NCBI GenBank assembly: GCA_002167215.1
Contig: NHDS01000034.1
Span: 15,782 to 25,986, forward strand
Direction of reading: 5' to 3'
DNA: 10,205 nucleotides
From: Pelagibacteraceae bacterium TMED65
GTDB taxonomy: Bacteria > Pseudomonadota > Alphaproteobacteria > TMED127
Shown one piece after another: positions 1 to 6,140 of this stretch. Numbering within the stretch: the first letter of the stretch is position 1; each line of letters starts with the position of its first letter. The notes beneath the pieces were generated by a model. That model ran no database searches and was not told the origin of the DNA. It saw only the letters and a program-made list of their open reading frames with translations. A program made the position numbers and the translations under genes.

Positions 1-13
1 TTTTTTTTATATT

Positions 14-240
14 TCATGATTTGCCAAAAACTTTTTTTAAATGAACAAAAACAAAGCCCAAAGTAAATCCAATAAATAAGAGAAGTATAACTAGTAAGTA
101 GACTGGCAATTCAATAAAAAAAGGAAAAGGAAACAGGTTAATTTTGATTGAGCTTTTGTTTCCAAGGGAGAAGAGAGCAAAAAAAGCTAAAAAAAAAAAA
201 AAACCACCGAAGCAAATATTTTTTTAATCCTTGATGTCAT
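14..240 (-). CDS. LapA-domain (DUF1049) small membrane protein, frame broken at a 15-A run
   Basis: A small inner-membrane protein that a simple ORF search misses. The ATG at 240-238 overlaps the end of ihfB by 17 nt and follows an excellent ribosome binding site (AGGAAGGA, 5 nt spacer). It reads MTSRIKKIFASVVFFFF and then hits TAG at 189-187, directly after a 15-base A run (189-203 on the plus strand). A -1 shift inside that run continues as LAFFALFSLGNKSSIKINLF and runs to TGA at 16-14, giving 75 residues in total. Two hydrophobic segments flanking an N-x-x-S-I-x-I-N-L-F-P-F-P stretch, then a long hydrophobic helix ending GFTLGF, match the LapA/DUF1049 pattern. The likely role is membrane or lipopolysaccharide-assembly related, by family only. 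The break could be a homopolymer sequencing error (16 A would restore the frame), true inactivation, or rescue by slippage. Identity is fairly sure; status is open. Confidence 0.72.
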
Positions 241-511
241 TTAAATCCTTCCTTAACTTTTTACCAGGAATAAAATGAACGAAATATTTTTTGTTAATTT
301 TTATTTTTTCACCAGATGACGGGTTTCTACCAGTTCTTGCTTCTCTTAATCTTGTGGAAAAAGTTCCGAAGTCTCTGATCTCTATTCTGGCCCCTTTAGC
401 TAAATTTGCAGAGAAAAATTGGAGAATCTTCTCTAAAGTTCTTTCTACTTCCCTTCGAGGTAAGTAATCAAATTTGTTTTCAAGATCTTTTAGTATATCA
501 GATTTCTTCAT
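224..511 (-). CDS. ihfB: Integration host factor subunit beta
   Basis: DNA-bending nucleoid protein; with IhfA it forms the heterodimer that sharply bends specific sites in recombination, replication and transcription. The 95-residue product has the HU/IHF fold from end to end: an N-terminal helical dimerisation part (MKKSDILKDLENKF), then RIEIRDFGTF around residue 42, the beta-arm signature RTGRNP around residue 58 with the proline that intercalates at the kink, and a KYFVHFIPGKKLR C-terminus. The RIEIR and PGK forms are closer to IhfB than to HU. The chosen ATG (511-509) overlaps the sppA stop as ATGA, implying translational coupling. An upstream in-frame TTG at 526 would add five residues and is less likely. 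It lies downstream of rpsA-sppA, a common placement of ihfB next to rpsA in proteobacteria. Confidence 0.95.
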   Translation of the reverse strand: MKKSDILKDLENKFDYLPRREVERTLEKILQFFSANLAKGARIEIRDFGTFSTRLREARTGRNPSSGEKIKINKKYFVHFIPGKKLRKDLNDIKD

Positions 512-1401
512 AGTCCTGGTGCCCAAATAGCAAAAAATCCATTATAAAAGTTTTGGCTAAAATAATTAAACTTTTTTTTAAATATTCTTAAATTTATTAA
601 TTTTTGCAGGTCATTTTCAGGAGATAATTCTTTAATTTTTATCTTTTCATCAACTTTGGCTTCATTCTTAAGCCAATTAAGGGCATCATCTTCGTTACCA
701 ATATCGTCTATTAATTTCAAATTTTTTGCTTCTCTTCCAGTCAAAATTCTTCCATCTGAAACCAAGCTCAAAACCGATTCTGATACATTTCTATTTTTTT
801 TAACAATCATTAGAAATTCCTTTTGCATTTTTTCAATGATTTCCTTTAGGTAATTCAATTTTTCCTCATCAATTTGCTCTGCAGGATTCGGAACAGCTTT
901 AAGTTTACCACTTTTTATGATTATTGGACTTACACCAATTTTTCCAAGTAAATTGCTGATATCCGCGGATTGCAATATAACACCAATCGAACCAGTTATC
1001 GAACCTGAATTACCAAAGATTTTATCTGAACTTAATGATGCCAAATATCCACCTGAGGTGGCCATTTCTTTCATGTAAACTGCAGTAGGGATTTTCTCAC
1101 CTATAGTTTGAATGGAGTCATATAGTTCTTTGCTACCAACATAAGTTCCACCTGGACTATTGATTATAGTTAAAAGGCCTTTAACATTATTATCTGATTT
1201 CAAGCTGTTAATTTGTTTAATGATATCTGTTCTATCTTGAATGATTCCTTCTATGTTTATTTTCGCAATAAAACTTTCATCTGATTGAAATTTATAAGAA
1301 AGGGTTATAATAAAAGCTATAATCAAAAAGAAAAAAAATGAACGAAATATAATGGATTTTCTTTTTTGGTAGAATTTATCTAATAGATCATTTTTTTTCA
1401 T
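508..1401 (-). CDS. sppA: Signal peptide peptidase SppA, short single-domain type (peptidase S49)
   Basis: Membrane-anchored serine protease that degrades cleaved signal peptides and possibly other membrane-associated substrates. Numbering from the ATG at 1401, the 297-residue protein has a basic N-terminus, one transmembrane helix at about 20-37, and then the S49 domain. The nucleophile should be Ser116 in the ATSGGYLAS motif. The general base is probably Lys168 in KSGKLKAV, because the 52-residue spacing equals that of the Bacillus SppA dyad. TGSIGVI and SPGG motifs are also family hallmarks. The length fits the short SppA type rather than the double-domain E. coli form. The ATG lies 14 nt inside the rpsA end and has no clear ribosome binding site. 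An alternative GTG at 1446 has AGGAG 9 nt upstream and would add 15 residues, so the start is uncertain. The end overlaps ihfB as ATGA. Confidence 0.92.
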   Translation of the reverse strand: MKKNDLLDKFYQKRKSIIFRSFFFFLIIAFIITLSYKFQSDESFIAKINIEGIIQDRTDIIKQINSLKSDNNVKGLLTIINSPGGTYVGSKELYDSIQTIGEKIPTAVYMKEMATSGGYLASLSSDKIFGNSGSITGSIGVILQSADISNLLGKIGVSPIIIKSGKLKAVPNPAEQIDEEKLNYLKEIIEKMQKEFLMIVKKNRNVSESVLSLVSDGRILTGREAKNLKLIDDIGNEDDALNWLKNEAKVDEKIKIKELSPENDLQKLINLRIFKKKFNYFSQNFYNGFFAIWAPGL

Positions 1402-3079
1402 CTGATGATTTTGAATTTTTCTTTTTTCCCTCTTCAAGGGCAGCACCTATAATGTCTCCTATACTAGCACCTGATGAGGAGGAGCCGTATTCTTTGAGTG
1501 CTTCTTTTTCTTCTTGGATTTCAAGATCTTTTACGGAGAGCTCATAAGACCCGTCTTTTGATATTTTTTTTAAAACCTTGGCATCTATCTTCTCTCCAAC
1601 AGCAAATCTTCCAGTATTTTGTTCAGTCTTGACCTTGGCTAGGTTAGATTTTTTAATAACTCCGTTTAAATCATCATCAAAAACTATGAAGATTTTATCT
1701 TCATTAATTTTTTTTATAACACAAGTTACAGTTTTATTGATCAATTTTTCAGTTTTATTTGATCCTTTAGTTAGTTGTTTAATTCCTAGAGACACTCTTT
1801 CTTTATCTACGTCGATATCAAGAATTTTACTTTTAATTGTTTGGTCAATTTTGAAATCTAAAATAGCTTTTTCACCGTTGTCTTCCCATGATATGTCTGA
1901 TGCATGAATCAAACCATCTAGTTCGTTTGTAAGACCAACAAAAATTCCAAAGTCTGTGATGTTTTTTATTTTTCCTTCTATGATGTCCCCATCTTTATTG
2001 CTTGACGCAAAAGTTTTCCAAGGGTTTTCGGTACACTGTTTCAAACCTAAACTAATTCTTCTTTTTGAATTGTCAATTTCAAGGATCACGACCTCGACTT
2101 CCTCTCCTACCTTCAAAATAGCGTTTGGATTAATATTTTTGTTTACCCAACTCATTTCAGATGTGTGAATCAAACCTTCTACACCTTTTTCCAACTCTAT
2201 GAATGCACCGTAATCCGCTATACTAGAAATACTTGATTTTACCTTGCTACCTACCTTGTATAAAGACTCTACATTTTCCCATGGATCCTTGGTAAGTTGT
2301 TTTAAACCGAGACTTATTCTGTTATTTTCTTTATCGTATTTGGTAACAATAACCTCAATTTGTTCGCCAATACTAAACATCTCTGAAGGATGATTCACTC
2401 TTTCCCATGAAAGATCAGTAACATGTATTAATCCATCCATGCCACCCAAATCAACGAAAACTCCATAGTCAGTTATGTTTTTGACTGTACCTTTTAATTT
2501 GTCTCCTTCATTAATGTCTGATAATAATTTACTTCTGTCTGCTTTTCTTGATTCTTCTAGAAGAACTCTTCTCGACACAACTATGTTCCCTCTGAGTTTA
2601 TCCATTTTAAGGATTATCATTGGTTGAGGTTTGTTGATAAGTGGTGATATATCTTTAACAGGTTTTAAATCTACTTGACTTCCTGGAAGGAATGCAACTG
2701 CACCGTTAATATCAACTGCGAACCCTCCTTTGACCCTGCCGGTGATAACTCCCATTATCTGTTCTTTTTGATTCTGTATTTTTTCTAGATTTGTCCAAGA
2801 TTCTTCTTTTCTAGCTCTCTCTCTACTTAAAAGTGCTTCCCCTTCTTTATTTTCTAACTTTTCCAGGTAAACATCATAACTCTCTCCAACTTTAACGCCG
2901 TGTTCTTCACCTGGAGAATGAAACTCTTTGATTGGGATTCTTCCTTCGGCCTTTAAACCTACGTCAACAACAACTGTATCATTGACAATTGAAAGGACTC
3001 TGCCTTTAATTATCTGACCTTCTTTATATTTAAAATCAACAAGGCTTTGCTCTAATAATTCACTAAAATTTTCTACCAA
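1388..3079 (-). CDS. rpsA: 30S ribosomal protein S1
   Basis: RNA-binding ribosomal protein that helps load structured or weakly led mRNAs on the 30S subunit. Its 563 residues hold six S1 (OB-fold) repeats at roughly 19-87, 105-171, 190-260, 275-347, 362-435 and 447-516. Repeats 3 to 5 show the clearest pattern: (D/E)YG-F-(V/I), DGLIH or EGLIH, and RISLGLKQ. The C-terminus is a lysine- and serine-rich tail (GKKKNSKSSDEKK). The start is a TTG at 3079-3077: it is preceded by GAGG with an 8-nt spacer, and the following VENFSELLEQSL matches S1 N-termini of alphaproteobacteria. The product ends inside the start region of sppA. A 60-nt gap separates it from cmk, enough for its own promoter or autoregulatory leader, though I see no convincing promoter boxes there. 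Confidence 0.97.
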   Translation of the reverse strand: MVENFSELLEQSLVDFKYKEGQIIKGRVLSIVNDTVVVDVGLKAEGRIPIKEFHSPGEEHGVKVGESYDVYLEKLENKEGEALLSRERARKEESWTNLEKIQNQKEQIMGVITGRVKGGFAVDINGAVAFLPGSQVDLKPVKDISPLINKPQPMIILKMDKLRGNIVVSRRVLLEESRKADRSKLLSDINEGDKLKGTVKNITDYGVFVDLGGMDGLIHVTDLSWERVNHPSEMFSIGEQIEVIVTKYDKENNRISLGLKQLTKDPWENVESLYKVGSKVKSSISSIADYGAFIELEKGVEGLIHTSEMSWVNKNINPNAILKVGEEVEVVILEIDNSKRRISLGLKQCTENPWKTFASSNKDGDIIEGKIKNITDFGIFVGLTNELDGLIHASDISWEDNGEKAILDFKIDQTIKSKILDIDVDKERVSLGIKQLTKGSNKTEKLINKTVTCVIKKINEDKIFIVFDDDLNGVIKKSNLAKVKTEQNTGRFAVGEKIDAKVLKKISKDGSYELSVKDLEIQEEKEALKEYGSSSSGASIGDIIGAALEEGKKKNSKSSDEKK

Positions 3080-3139
3080 TATAATTTCCTCTTAAACTAA
3101 TGCCCTACAATTACAAAATTTTCTCACTATATGCAATTA

Positions 3140-3775
3140 TTAAATGAAATCTGTATGTTTTTTAATGTATTTTAAAGCCTTTTCTAAAATATCTGAAGCA
3201 TCTGCGTACGACGAATCTATGAAATAGCTATCTTTTGTCCTGACTAATGGAGAGAGTTTCCGATTTATATCTTTTTCATCTCTGGATACCATAGATTTTA
3301 GAATACTTTTATACTCTGAACTATGAAGTTTTAATTGATTAATTCTTCGATTTGCTCGAATTTCTACTTGAGCATCAATGAAAAACTTTACTTCTGCATT
3401 TGGGATTATAACGGACCCAATATCTCTACCATCAATAACTGAACCTTTCCCATCAGGAGGGTTGTTAGCAAACTCCCTTTGGACTTCAACTAAAGTTTCT
3501 CTAACTTTTTTTTGCTGTGAAATTGTGGATGCTAATTGGGAAATTTTTTCTGTTCTAAGTTTGTCAAAATTATTTTTTGATTTAAACCAACTGGATAAAT
3601 CAATGGATTTGTTTTTATTATGAATAGACTCATATGCAAATATCCTATACAAAATTCCTGTGTCAAGATGATTAAAATTTAACTTGTCAGCCAAACTTTT
3701 AGCAAGAGTCCCCTTCCCTGAACCAGCTGTACCATCGATTGCAACCACTGGTTTAATGTTTTTGAATGTGCTCAA
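3140..3775 (-). CDS. cmk: Cytidylate kinase
   Basis: Phosphorylates CMP and dCMP with ATP to the diphosphates, recycling the CMP released by RNA and lipid turnover. The 211-residue protein shows the P-loop GTAGSGKG (residues 15-22), the nucleotide-binding LDTG (37-40), the CMP-binding DGRDIG (115-120) and the lid motif RDEKDINR (165-172), in the family order and at the usual length. I place the start at the TTG 3775-3773, overlapping the aroA end by 23 nt: it has AGG about 8 nt upstream, and the short lead before VVAIDG resembles that of E. coli Cmk. A GTG at residue 10 is possible but lacks a ribosome binding site. The aroA-cmk-rpsA order is a classic conserved cluster. Confidence 0.95.
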   Translation of the reverse strand: MSTFKNIKPVVAIDGTAGSGKGTLAKSLADKLNFNHLDTGILYRIFAYESIHNKNKSIDLSSWFKSKNNFDKLRTEKISQLASTISQQKKVRETLVEVQREFANNPPDGKGSVIDGRDIGSVIIPNAEVKFFIDAQVEIRANRRINQLKLHSSEYKSILKSMVSRDEKDINRKLSPLVRTKDSYFIDSSYADASDILEKALKYIKKHTDFI

Positions 3776-5072
3776 TATTTGCGCCTAAATTTTGAAAAAG
3801 ATCTCTAAAACCAGGAAATGACGTTTTTATCATTCTCATGTCATCAATTACGATAGAATTTTTTGAAAAAAATCCGAATATCAGCATTGACATTGCAACT
3901 CTGTGATCACTTTCAGTGATAATTTCAGTTCCTCCTCTCTGGAATTTTTCTCCAAATATTTCAATAGAATCTTTACCAAGTAATAATTTAACTCCACTTT
4001 CTGATAAAGCTTTAGCCATTGTTTTTAATCTATTACTTTCTTTTACTTTAAGTTCATCAAGACCATAAAATTTTGATGTTCCAGACGCAAAAGATGCAGC
4101 AACAAATAAAATTGGATATTCATCTATTAGTCTTGGGCTAATTTGCTTTCTGACGGTTATCCCTGATAAATTTGAACTTTGCACTTCAATGTCTCCAACT
4201 ACTTCCCCATTAAATTTTCTTTTATTATTGACTAAAATTTTAGCATTCATTTTTTTCAAAACTTCAAGCAAACCAATTCTGTAATAGTTTAAACCAACTT
4301 CTTTAATTTTAACTTTGCTTTTAACTGATAACAGAACAGCCACTATAACAAATGCAGCTGAACTAAAATCTCCAGGAATATATAAGTCTTTTGGTTTTAG
4401 AAAGTTGGGACTAGTCAGGCTAATAACATTGTTATGTACATTTAAATTCGCTCCAAGATGTTTTAACATTATTTCTGTATGATTTCTGGATGGAATATTC
4501 TCAATTATTTTTGTCATTCCTTTAACATTCATTCCAGCAAGTAATATTGCACTTTTAACCTGAGCAGAACCGATTTCAAGATTATGGGTAGCAGGAACAT
4601 GAATAGTTTTATTATTGGAAATTTTAATTGGCAATAAACCATTTTCATGAGTAATATTAACATTCATTTTTTCTAACGGTCTGATTATCCGATTCATCGG
4701 TCTTGCAGACAACGATTTATCTCCTACAAGTGTCGCATTCACTTCACTTGTACTTAAAAGACCTGTCATCAATCTTACACCTGTGCCTGAATTACCGAAA
4801 TCTAGCTTATCATGAGGATCTGAGAAAAAACCACCTTGTCCGTATACTTCGAAAAAATTTTTTTTTTTTTCAATTTTTATCTTTAACTTTCTAAGAACTT
4901 TAAGTGTGTTTAAAACATCGTCTGATTCTAATAATTTAAAAATTTTTGTATTTCCCAGACAAATTGAGGATATTATAAGTGATCTGATAGAGATTGATTT
5001 ATCAGACGGAACAAGAGTTATACCATTTAATGGTTTACTTTTCGAAGATTTAAGAGTAAAAGATTTTTTCAT
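3753..5072 (-). CDS. aroA: 3-phosphoshikimate 1-carboxyvinyltransferase (EPSP synthase), class II-like
   Basis: Cytoplasmic shikimate-pathway enzyme joining phosphoenolpyruvate to shikimate-3-phosphate on the way to aromatic amino acids. The 439-residue length fits the family. Visible landmarks are DKSISIR (24-30), GNSGTGVR (93-100), GDKSL (117-121), RP (124-125), SAQVK (169-173), RNHTE (196-200), DEYP with the probable catalytic Asp (317-320), VKESNRL (343-349), DHR (389-391) and KTSFP (416-420). SAQxK and RxHxE are marks of the class II type typified by Agrobacterium CP4. Two deviations: the residue that is Ala100 in CP4 is Gly96 here, and the common KESDR is KESNR. The ATG at 5072 has only 48 nt between it and the divergent zinc-ribbon gene, so its promoter must lie in that AT-rich gap. 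It overlaps cmk downstream. Confidence 0.96.
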   Translation of the reverse strand: MKKSFTLKSSKSKPLNGITLVPSDKSISIRSLIISSICLGNTKIFKLLESDDVLNTLKVLRKLKIKIEKKKNFFEVYGQGGFFSDPHDKLDFGNSGTGVRLMTGLLSTSEVNATLVGDKSLSARPMNRIIRPLEKMNVNITHENGLLPIKISNNKTIHVPATHNLEIGSAQVKSAILLAGMNVKGMTKIIENIPSRNHTEIMLKHLGANLNVHNNVISLTSPNFLKPKDLYIPGDFSSAAFVIVAVLLSVKSKVKIKEVGLNYYRIGLLEVLKKMNAKILVNNKRKFNGEVVGDIEVQSSNLSGITVRKQISPRLIDEYPILFVAASFASGTSKFYGLDELKVKESNRLKTMAKALSESGVKLLLGKDSIEIFGEKFQRGGTEIITESDHRVAMSMLIFGFFSKNSIVIDDMRMIKTSFPGFRDLFQNLGANIEHIQKH

Positions 5073-5092
5073 TCTTTATATTGATATATAAT
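5066..5092 (+). promoter_or_regulatory. Probable sigma-70 type promoter for the zinc-ribbon gene
   Basis: A perfect -10 hexamer TATAAT lies at 5087-5092, with a weak -35 candidate TTTTCA at 5066-5071 and a short 15-nt spacer. Transcription would begin near 5099, about 20 nt before the ATG at 5121. The -35 part overlaps the first codons of the divergent aroA, so the two promoters are face to back in very little space. Only the -10 is convincing, and in AT-rich DNA such a hexamer can occur by chance. Confidence 0.45.
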
Positions 5093-5120
5093 TTATTTGC
5101 TCTACTAATGAAAGTTGATT

Positions 5121-5414
5121 ATGGAAAAATTTGATAAAGGTGCAAAAAGAAAATGCACTAAATGTAACACTTTATTTTTTGATTTTGGAAAGTTTCCAAT
5201 AGCTTGTCCAGCTTGCGGAGCAGAAGTTAATTCTCTTCTCACTAATGTTTCAAGAAGGGGTAGGCCGCCAAAAAACCCTAAACCAGAACCGGTTGCTGAA
5301 ACAAAAGATTTAAAAATCGAGGAAATCGAGGTCGAGGATACTGTAGAGGACGTTGATTCAGAGGATTCTAATGTTGAGGACATTGTCGAAATTGAGAGAG
5401 ATCAAGAGTCTTAA
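5121..5414 (+). CDS. FYDLN-acid domain zinc-ribbon protein (TIGR02300 family)
   Basis: Alphaproteobacterial family of unknown function, with a zinc ribbon and an acidic tail. In the 97-residue product, Cys12-x2-Cys15 and Cys29-x2-Cys32 form the putative zinc site. Between them the family's FYDLN motif appears in the degenerate form FFDFG. Residues 45-52 read RRGRPPKN, resembling an AT-hook core (R-G-R-P), and from about 66 to the end the chain is almost all Glu, Asp, Ser and Val. The ATG at 5121 is preferred over a TTG at 5115 because the family start is a short lead to the first CxxC; the ribosome binding site is weak (GAAAG). The gene sits next to tRNA-Ala and divergent from aroA, the usual family location. 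A nucleic-acid-related role is only an inference from the ribbon and hook. Confidence 0.88.
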   Translation: MEKFDKGAKRKCTKCNTLFFDFGKFPIACPACGAEVNSLLTNVSRRGRPPKNPKPEPVAETKDLKIEEIEVEDTVEDVDSEDSNVEDIVEIERDQES

Positions 5415-5463
5415 AAAAAACTATTTTAAATTCCACAGATCCACTTTTAATATAAATATTTGA

Positions 5464-5469
5464 TATATT
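5464..5469 (+). promoter_or_regulatory. Candidate -10 box of the tRNA-Ala gene
   Basis: TATATT at 5464-5469 would start transcription around 5475, some 8 nt before the mature tRNA. There is no recognisable -35 hexamer 16-18 nt upstream, and the whole spacer 5415-5482 is AT-rich, so this is a weak call. Cotranscription with the zinc-ribbon gene, which ends 68 nt upstream without an obvious terminator, is equally possible. Confidence 0.25.
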
Positions 5470-5482
5470 AAGGGAATATATT

Positions 5483-5558
5483 GGGGCTGTAGCTCAGTTG
5501 GGAGAGCGTCTGGATGGCATTCAGAAGGTCGTCGGTTCGATCCCGTCCAGCTCCACCA
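5483..5558 (+). tRNA. tRNA-Ala (anticodon GGC)
   Basis: A complete 76-nt cloverleaf with an encoded CCA end. The acceptor stem GGGGCTG/CAGCTCC contains the G3-U70 wobble pair that is the identity element for alanyl-tRNA synthetase. The D arm is GCTC/GAGC. The anticodon stem TCTGG/TCAGA closes (with one G-U) on the loop ATGGCAT, giving anticodon GGC at 34-36, which reads GCC and GCU alanine codons. The T loop is TTCGATC. One oddity: the T stem GTCGG/CCGTC has a T-T mismatch at 50-64. The gene lies between the zinc-ribbon gene and the hsp20 promoter, an arrangement seen in other alphaproteobacteria. Confidence 0.97.
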
Positions 5559-5570
5559 TAAATATTGGAA

Positions 5571-5622
5571 ATTATAGAAAAAGTAATTGAAAATTAAAAA
5601 TTGATTTTTAAATTTCTATAAT
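5571..5622. repeat. AT-rich inverted repeat with a nested second palindrome
   Basis: ATTATAGAAA at 5571-5580 is repeated perfectly inverted as TTTCTATAAT at 5613-5622. Inside lies a second perfect palindrome, TTAAAAAT (5594-5601) and ATTTTTAA (5604-5611). The outer right arm contains the likely -10 of hsp20. It could act as a weak terminator for the tRNA transcript, or as a protein-binding site over the promoter, or be chance in AT-rich sequence. No T tract follows it, so a standard intrinsic terminator is unlikely. Confidence 0.4.
5594..5622 (+). promoter_or_regulatory. Probable sigma-70 type promoter of hsp20-DUF1150
   Basis: The -10 TATAAT at 5617-5622 is a perfect match, and 17 nt upstream lies TTAAAA (5594-5599), a 4/6 match to the -35. 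Transcription would start near 5629, leaving a leader of about 53 nt that holds just the two hairpins described next. I see no heat-shock sigma-32 type boxes (CTTG-like -35 with a C-rich -10), which fits heat control acting on the RNA rather than on the promoter. Confidence 0.5.
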
Positions 5623-5635
5623 GTAGATTCAAAAT

Positions 5636-5681
5636 ATGAACGCTTTCGTAGGTTCATTTTGATCGCTCGAATTGAGGGTTT
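5636..5681 (+). promoter_or_regulatory. Candidate ROSE-type RNA thermometer in the hsp20 leader
   Basis: Two hairpins fill the leader. The first has ATGAAC (5636-5641) pairing with GTTCAT (5652-5657). The second has GATCGCTC (5661-5668), a 5-nt loop GAATT, and GAGGGTTT (5674-5681), ending directly at the start codon. The right arm contains the ribosome binding site GAGGG. Base by base: C5668-G5674, T5667-A5675, C5666-G5676, a G5665-G5677 mismatch, C5664-G5678, a T5663-T5679 mismatch, A5662-T5680 and G5661-T5681 wobble. The left arm carries TCGCT, matching the conserved U(U/C)GCU of ROSE elements. ROSE elements mask the Shine-Dalgarno of small heat-shock genes in rhizobia and use a G-G pair and a U-U pair to melt on warming. 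The leader is shorter than classical ROSE leaders. The assignment rests on reading, not on a covariance model. Confidence 0.6.
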
Positions 5682-6140
5682 ATGAATAGAATGTCAGTAT
5701 TTAACAGTCCATTTCTTTTAGGTTTTGATCAGTTTGAGAGAACCATAGACAGAATTTCTAAGTTGTCTTCTGACTCTTACCCGCCTTATAATATCGAACA
5801 AACATCTCCAAATAGTATTAGAATTACAATAGCTGTTGCCGGTTTTAACAAAAAAGATCTAGATGTAAGCCTGGAAGGTAATCAGCTCCAAATTAGGGGT
5901 AGCAGAGATGATAATGAGGCAGATAGAATATATATACATAGAGGTATTGCAACTAGACAATTCCAGAGAAATTTTATTTTAGCTGAAGGAATTGAAGTTG
6001 AAGAGGCATCAATGGATAATGGCCTATTATTCATTGATCTATCTCAACCAATTAATAATGAAGAATCAAAAAAGATTGAAATTAGAGATAAAAATAATAA
6101 AATTAAAGAAAATCTTATTAGTTTAGGAAAAGGTAAATGA
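5682..6140 (+). CDS. Small heat-shock protein, Hsp20/alpha-crystallin family
   Basis: ATP-independent holdase chaperone that binds unfolding proteins and keeps them for refolding by DnaK/ClpB. Of 152 residues, 1-34 are the variable N-terminal arm (SVFNSPFLLGFDQFERTIDR) and about 35-122 are the alpha-crystallin domain, including VAGFNKKDLDV and the signature DNGLLFIDL (112-120). A short charged C-terminal tail follows. The N-terminus resembles the IbpA-like alphaproteobacterial proteins beginning M-x-R-x-SVFNSP, so I chose the ATG at 5682 over the one at 5691. GAGGG lies only 3 nt before the first ATG and 12 nt before the second, so the second could be used. The stop overlaps the DUF1150 start as ATGA. 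The leader probably contains a thermosensor. Confidence 0.95.
   Translation: MNRMSVFNSPFLLGFDQFERTIDRISKLSSDSYPPYNIEQTSPNSIRITIAVAGFNKKDLDVSLEGNQLQIRGSRDDNEADRIYIHRGIATRQFQRNFILAEGIEVEEASMDNGLLFIDLSQPINNEESKKIEIRDKNNKIKENLISLGKGK

Noticed and set aside
1..13. Poly-T at the left edge as a terminator of the minus-strand operon
   Set aside because: On the minus strand this reads as A-rich sequence after the LapA stop, not a T tract, and no stem precedes it; more likely the leader of the next gene.
656..853. Plus-strand ORFs opposite sppA, rpsA, cmk, aroA and lptA (this is the first of several)
   Set aside because: All are shadows of well-supported minus-strand genes; none shows a start signal or recognisable domain.
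5105..5383. Minus-strand serine/threonine-rich ORF opposite the zinc-ribbon gene
   Set aside because: It is the antisense of the acidic tail codons; no ribosome binding site and no family pattern, whereas the plus frame has the paired CxxC motifs.
5411..5482. Intrinsic terminator between the zinc-ribbon gene and tRNA-Ala
   Set aside because: TTAAAA and TTTTAA could pair weakly, but there is no GC stem and no T tract after it.
5629..5681. Metabolite riboswitch in the hsp20 leader
   Set aside because: Too short and without any known aptamer core; the pairing with the ribosome binding site fits a thermosensor better.
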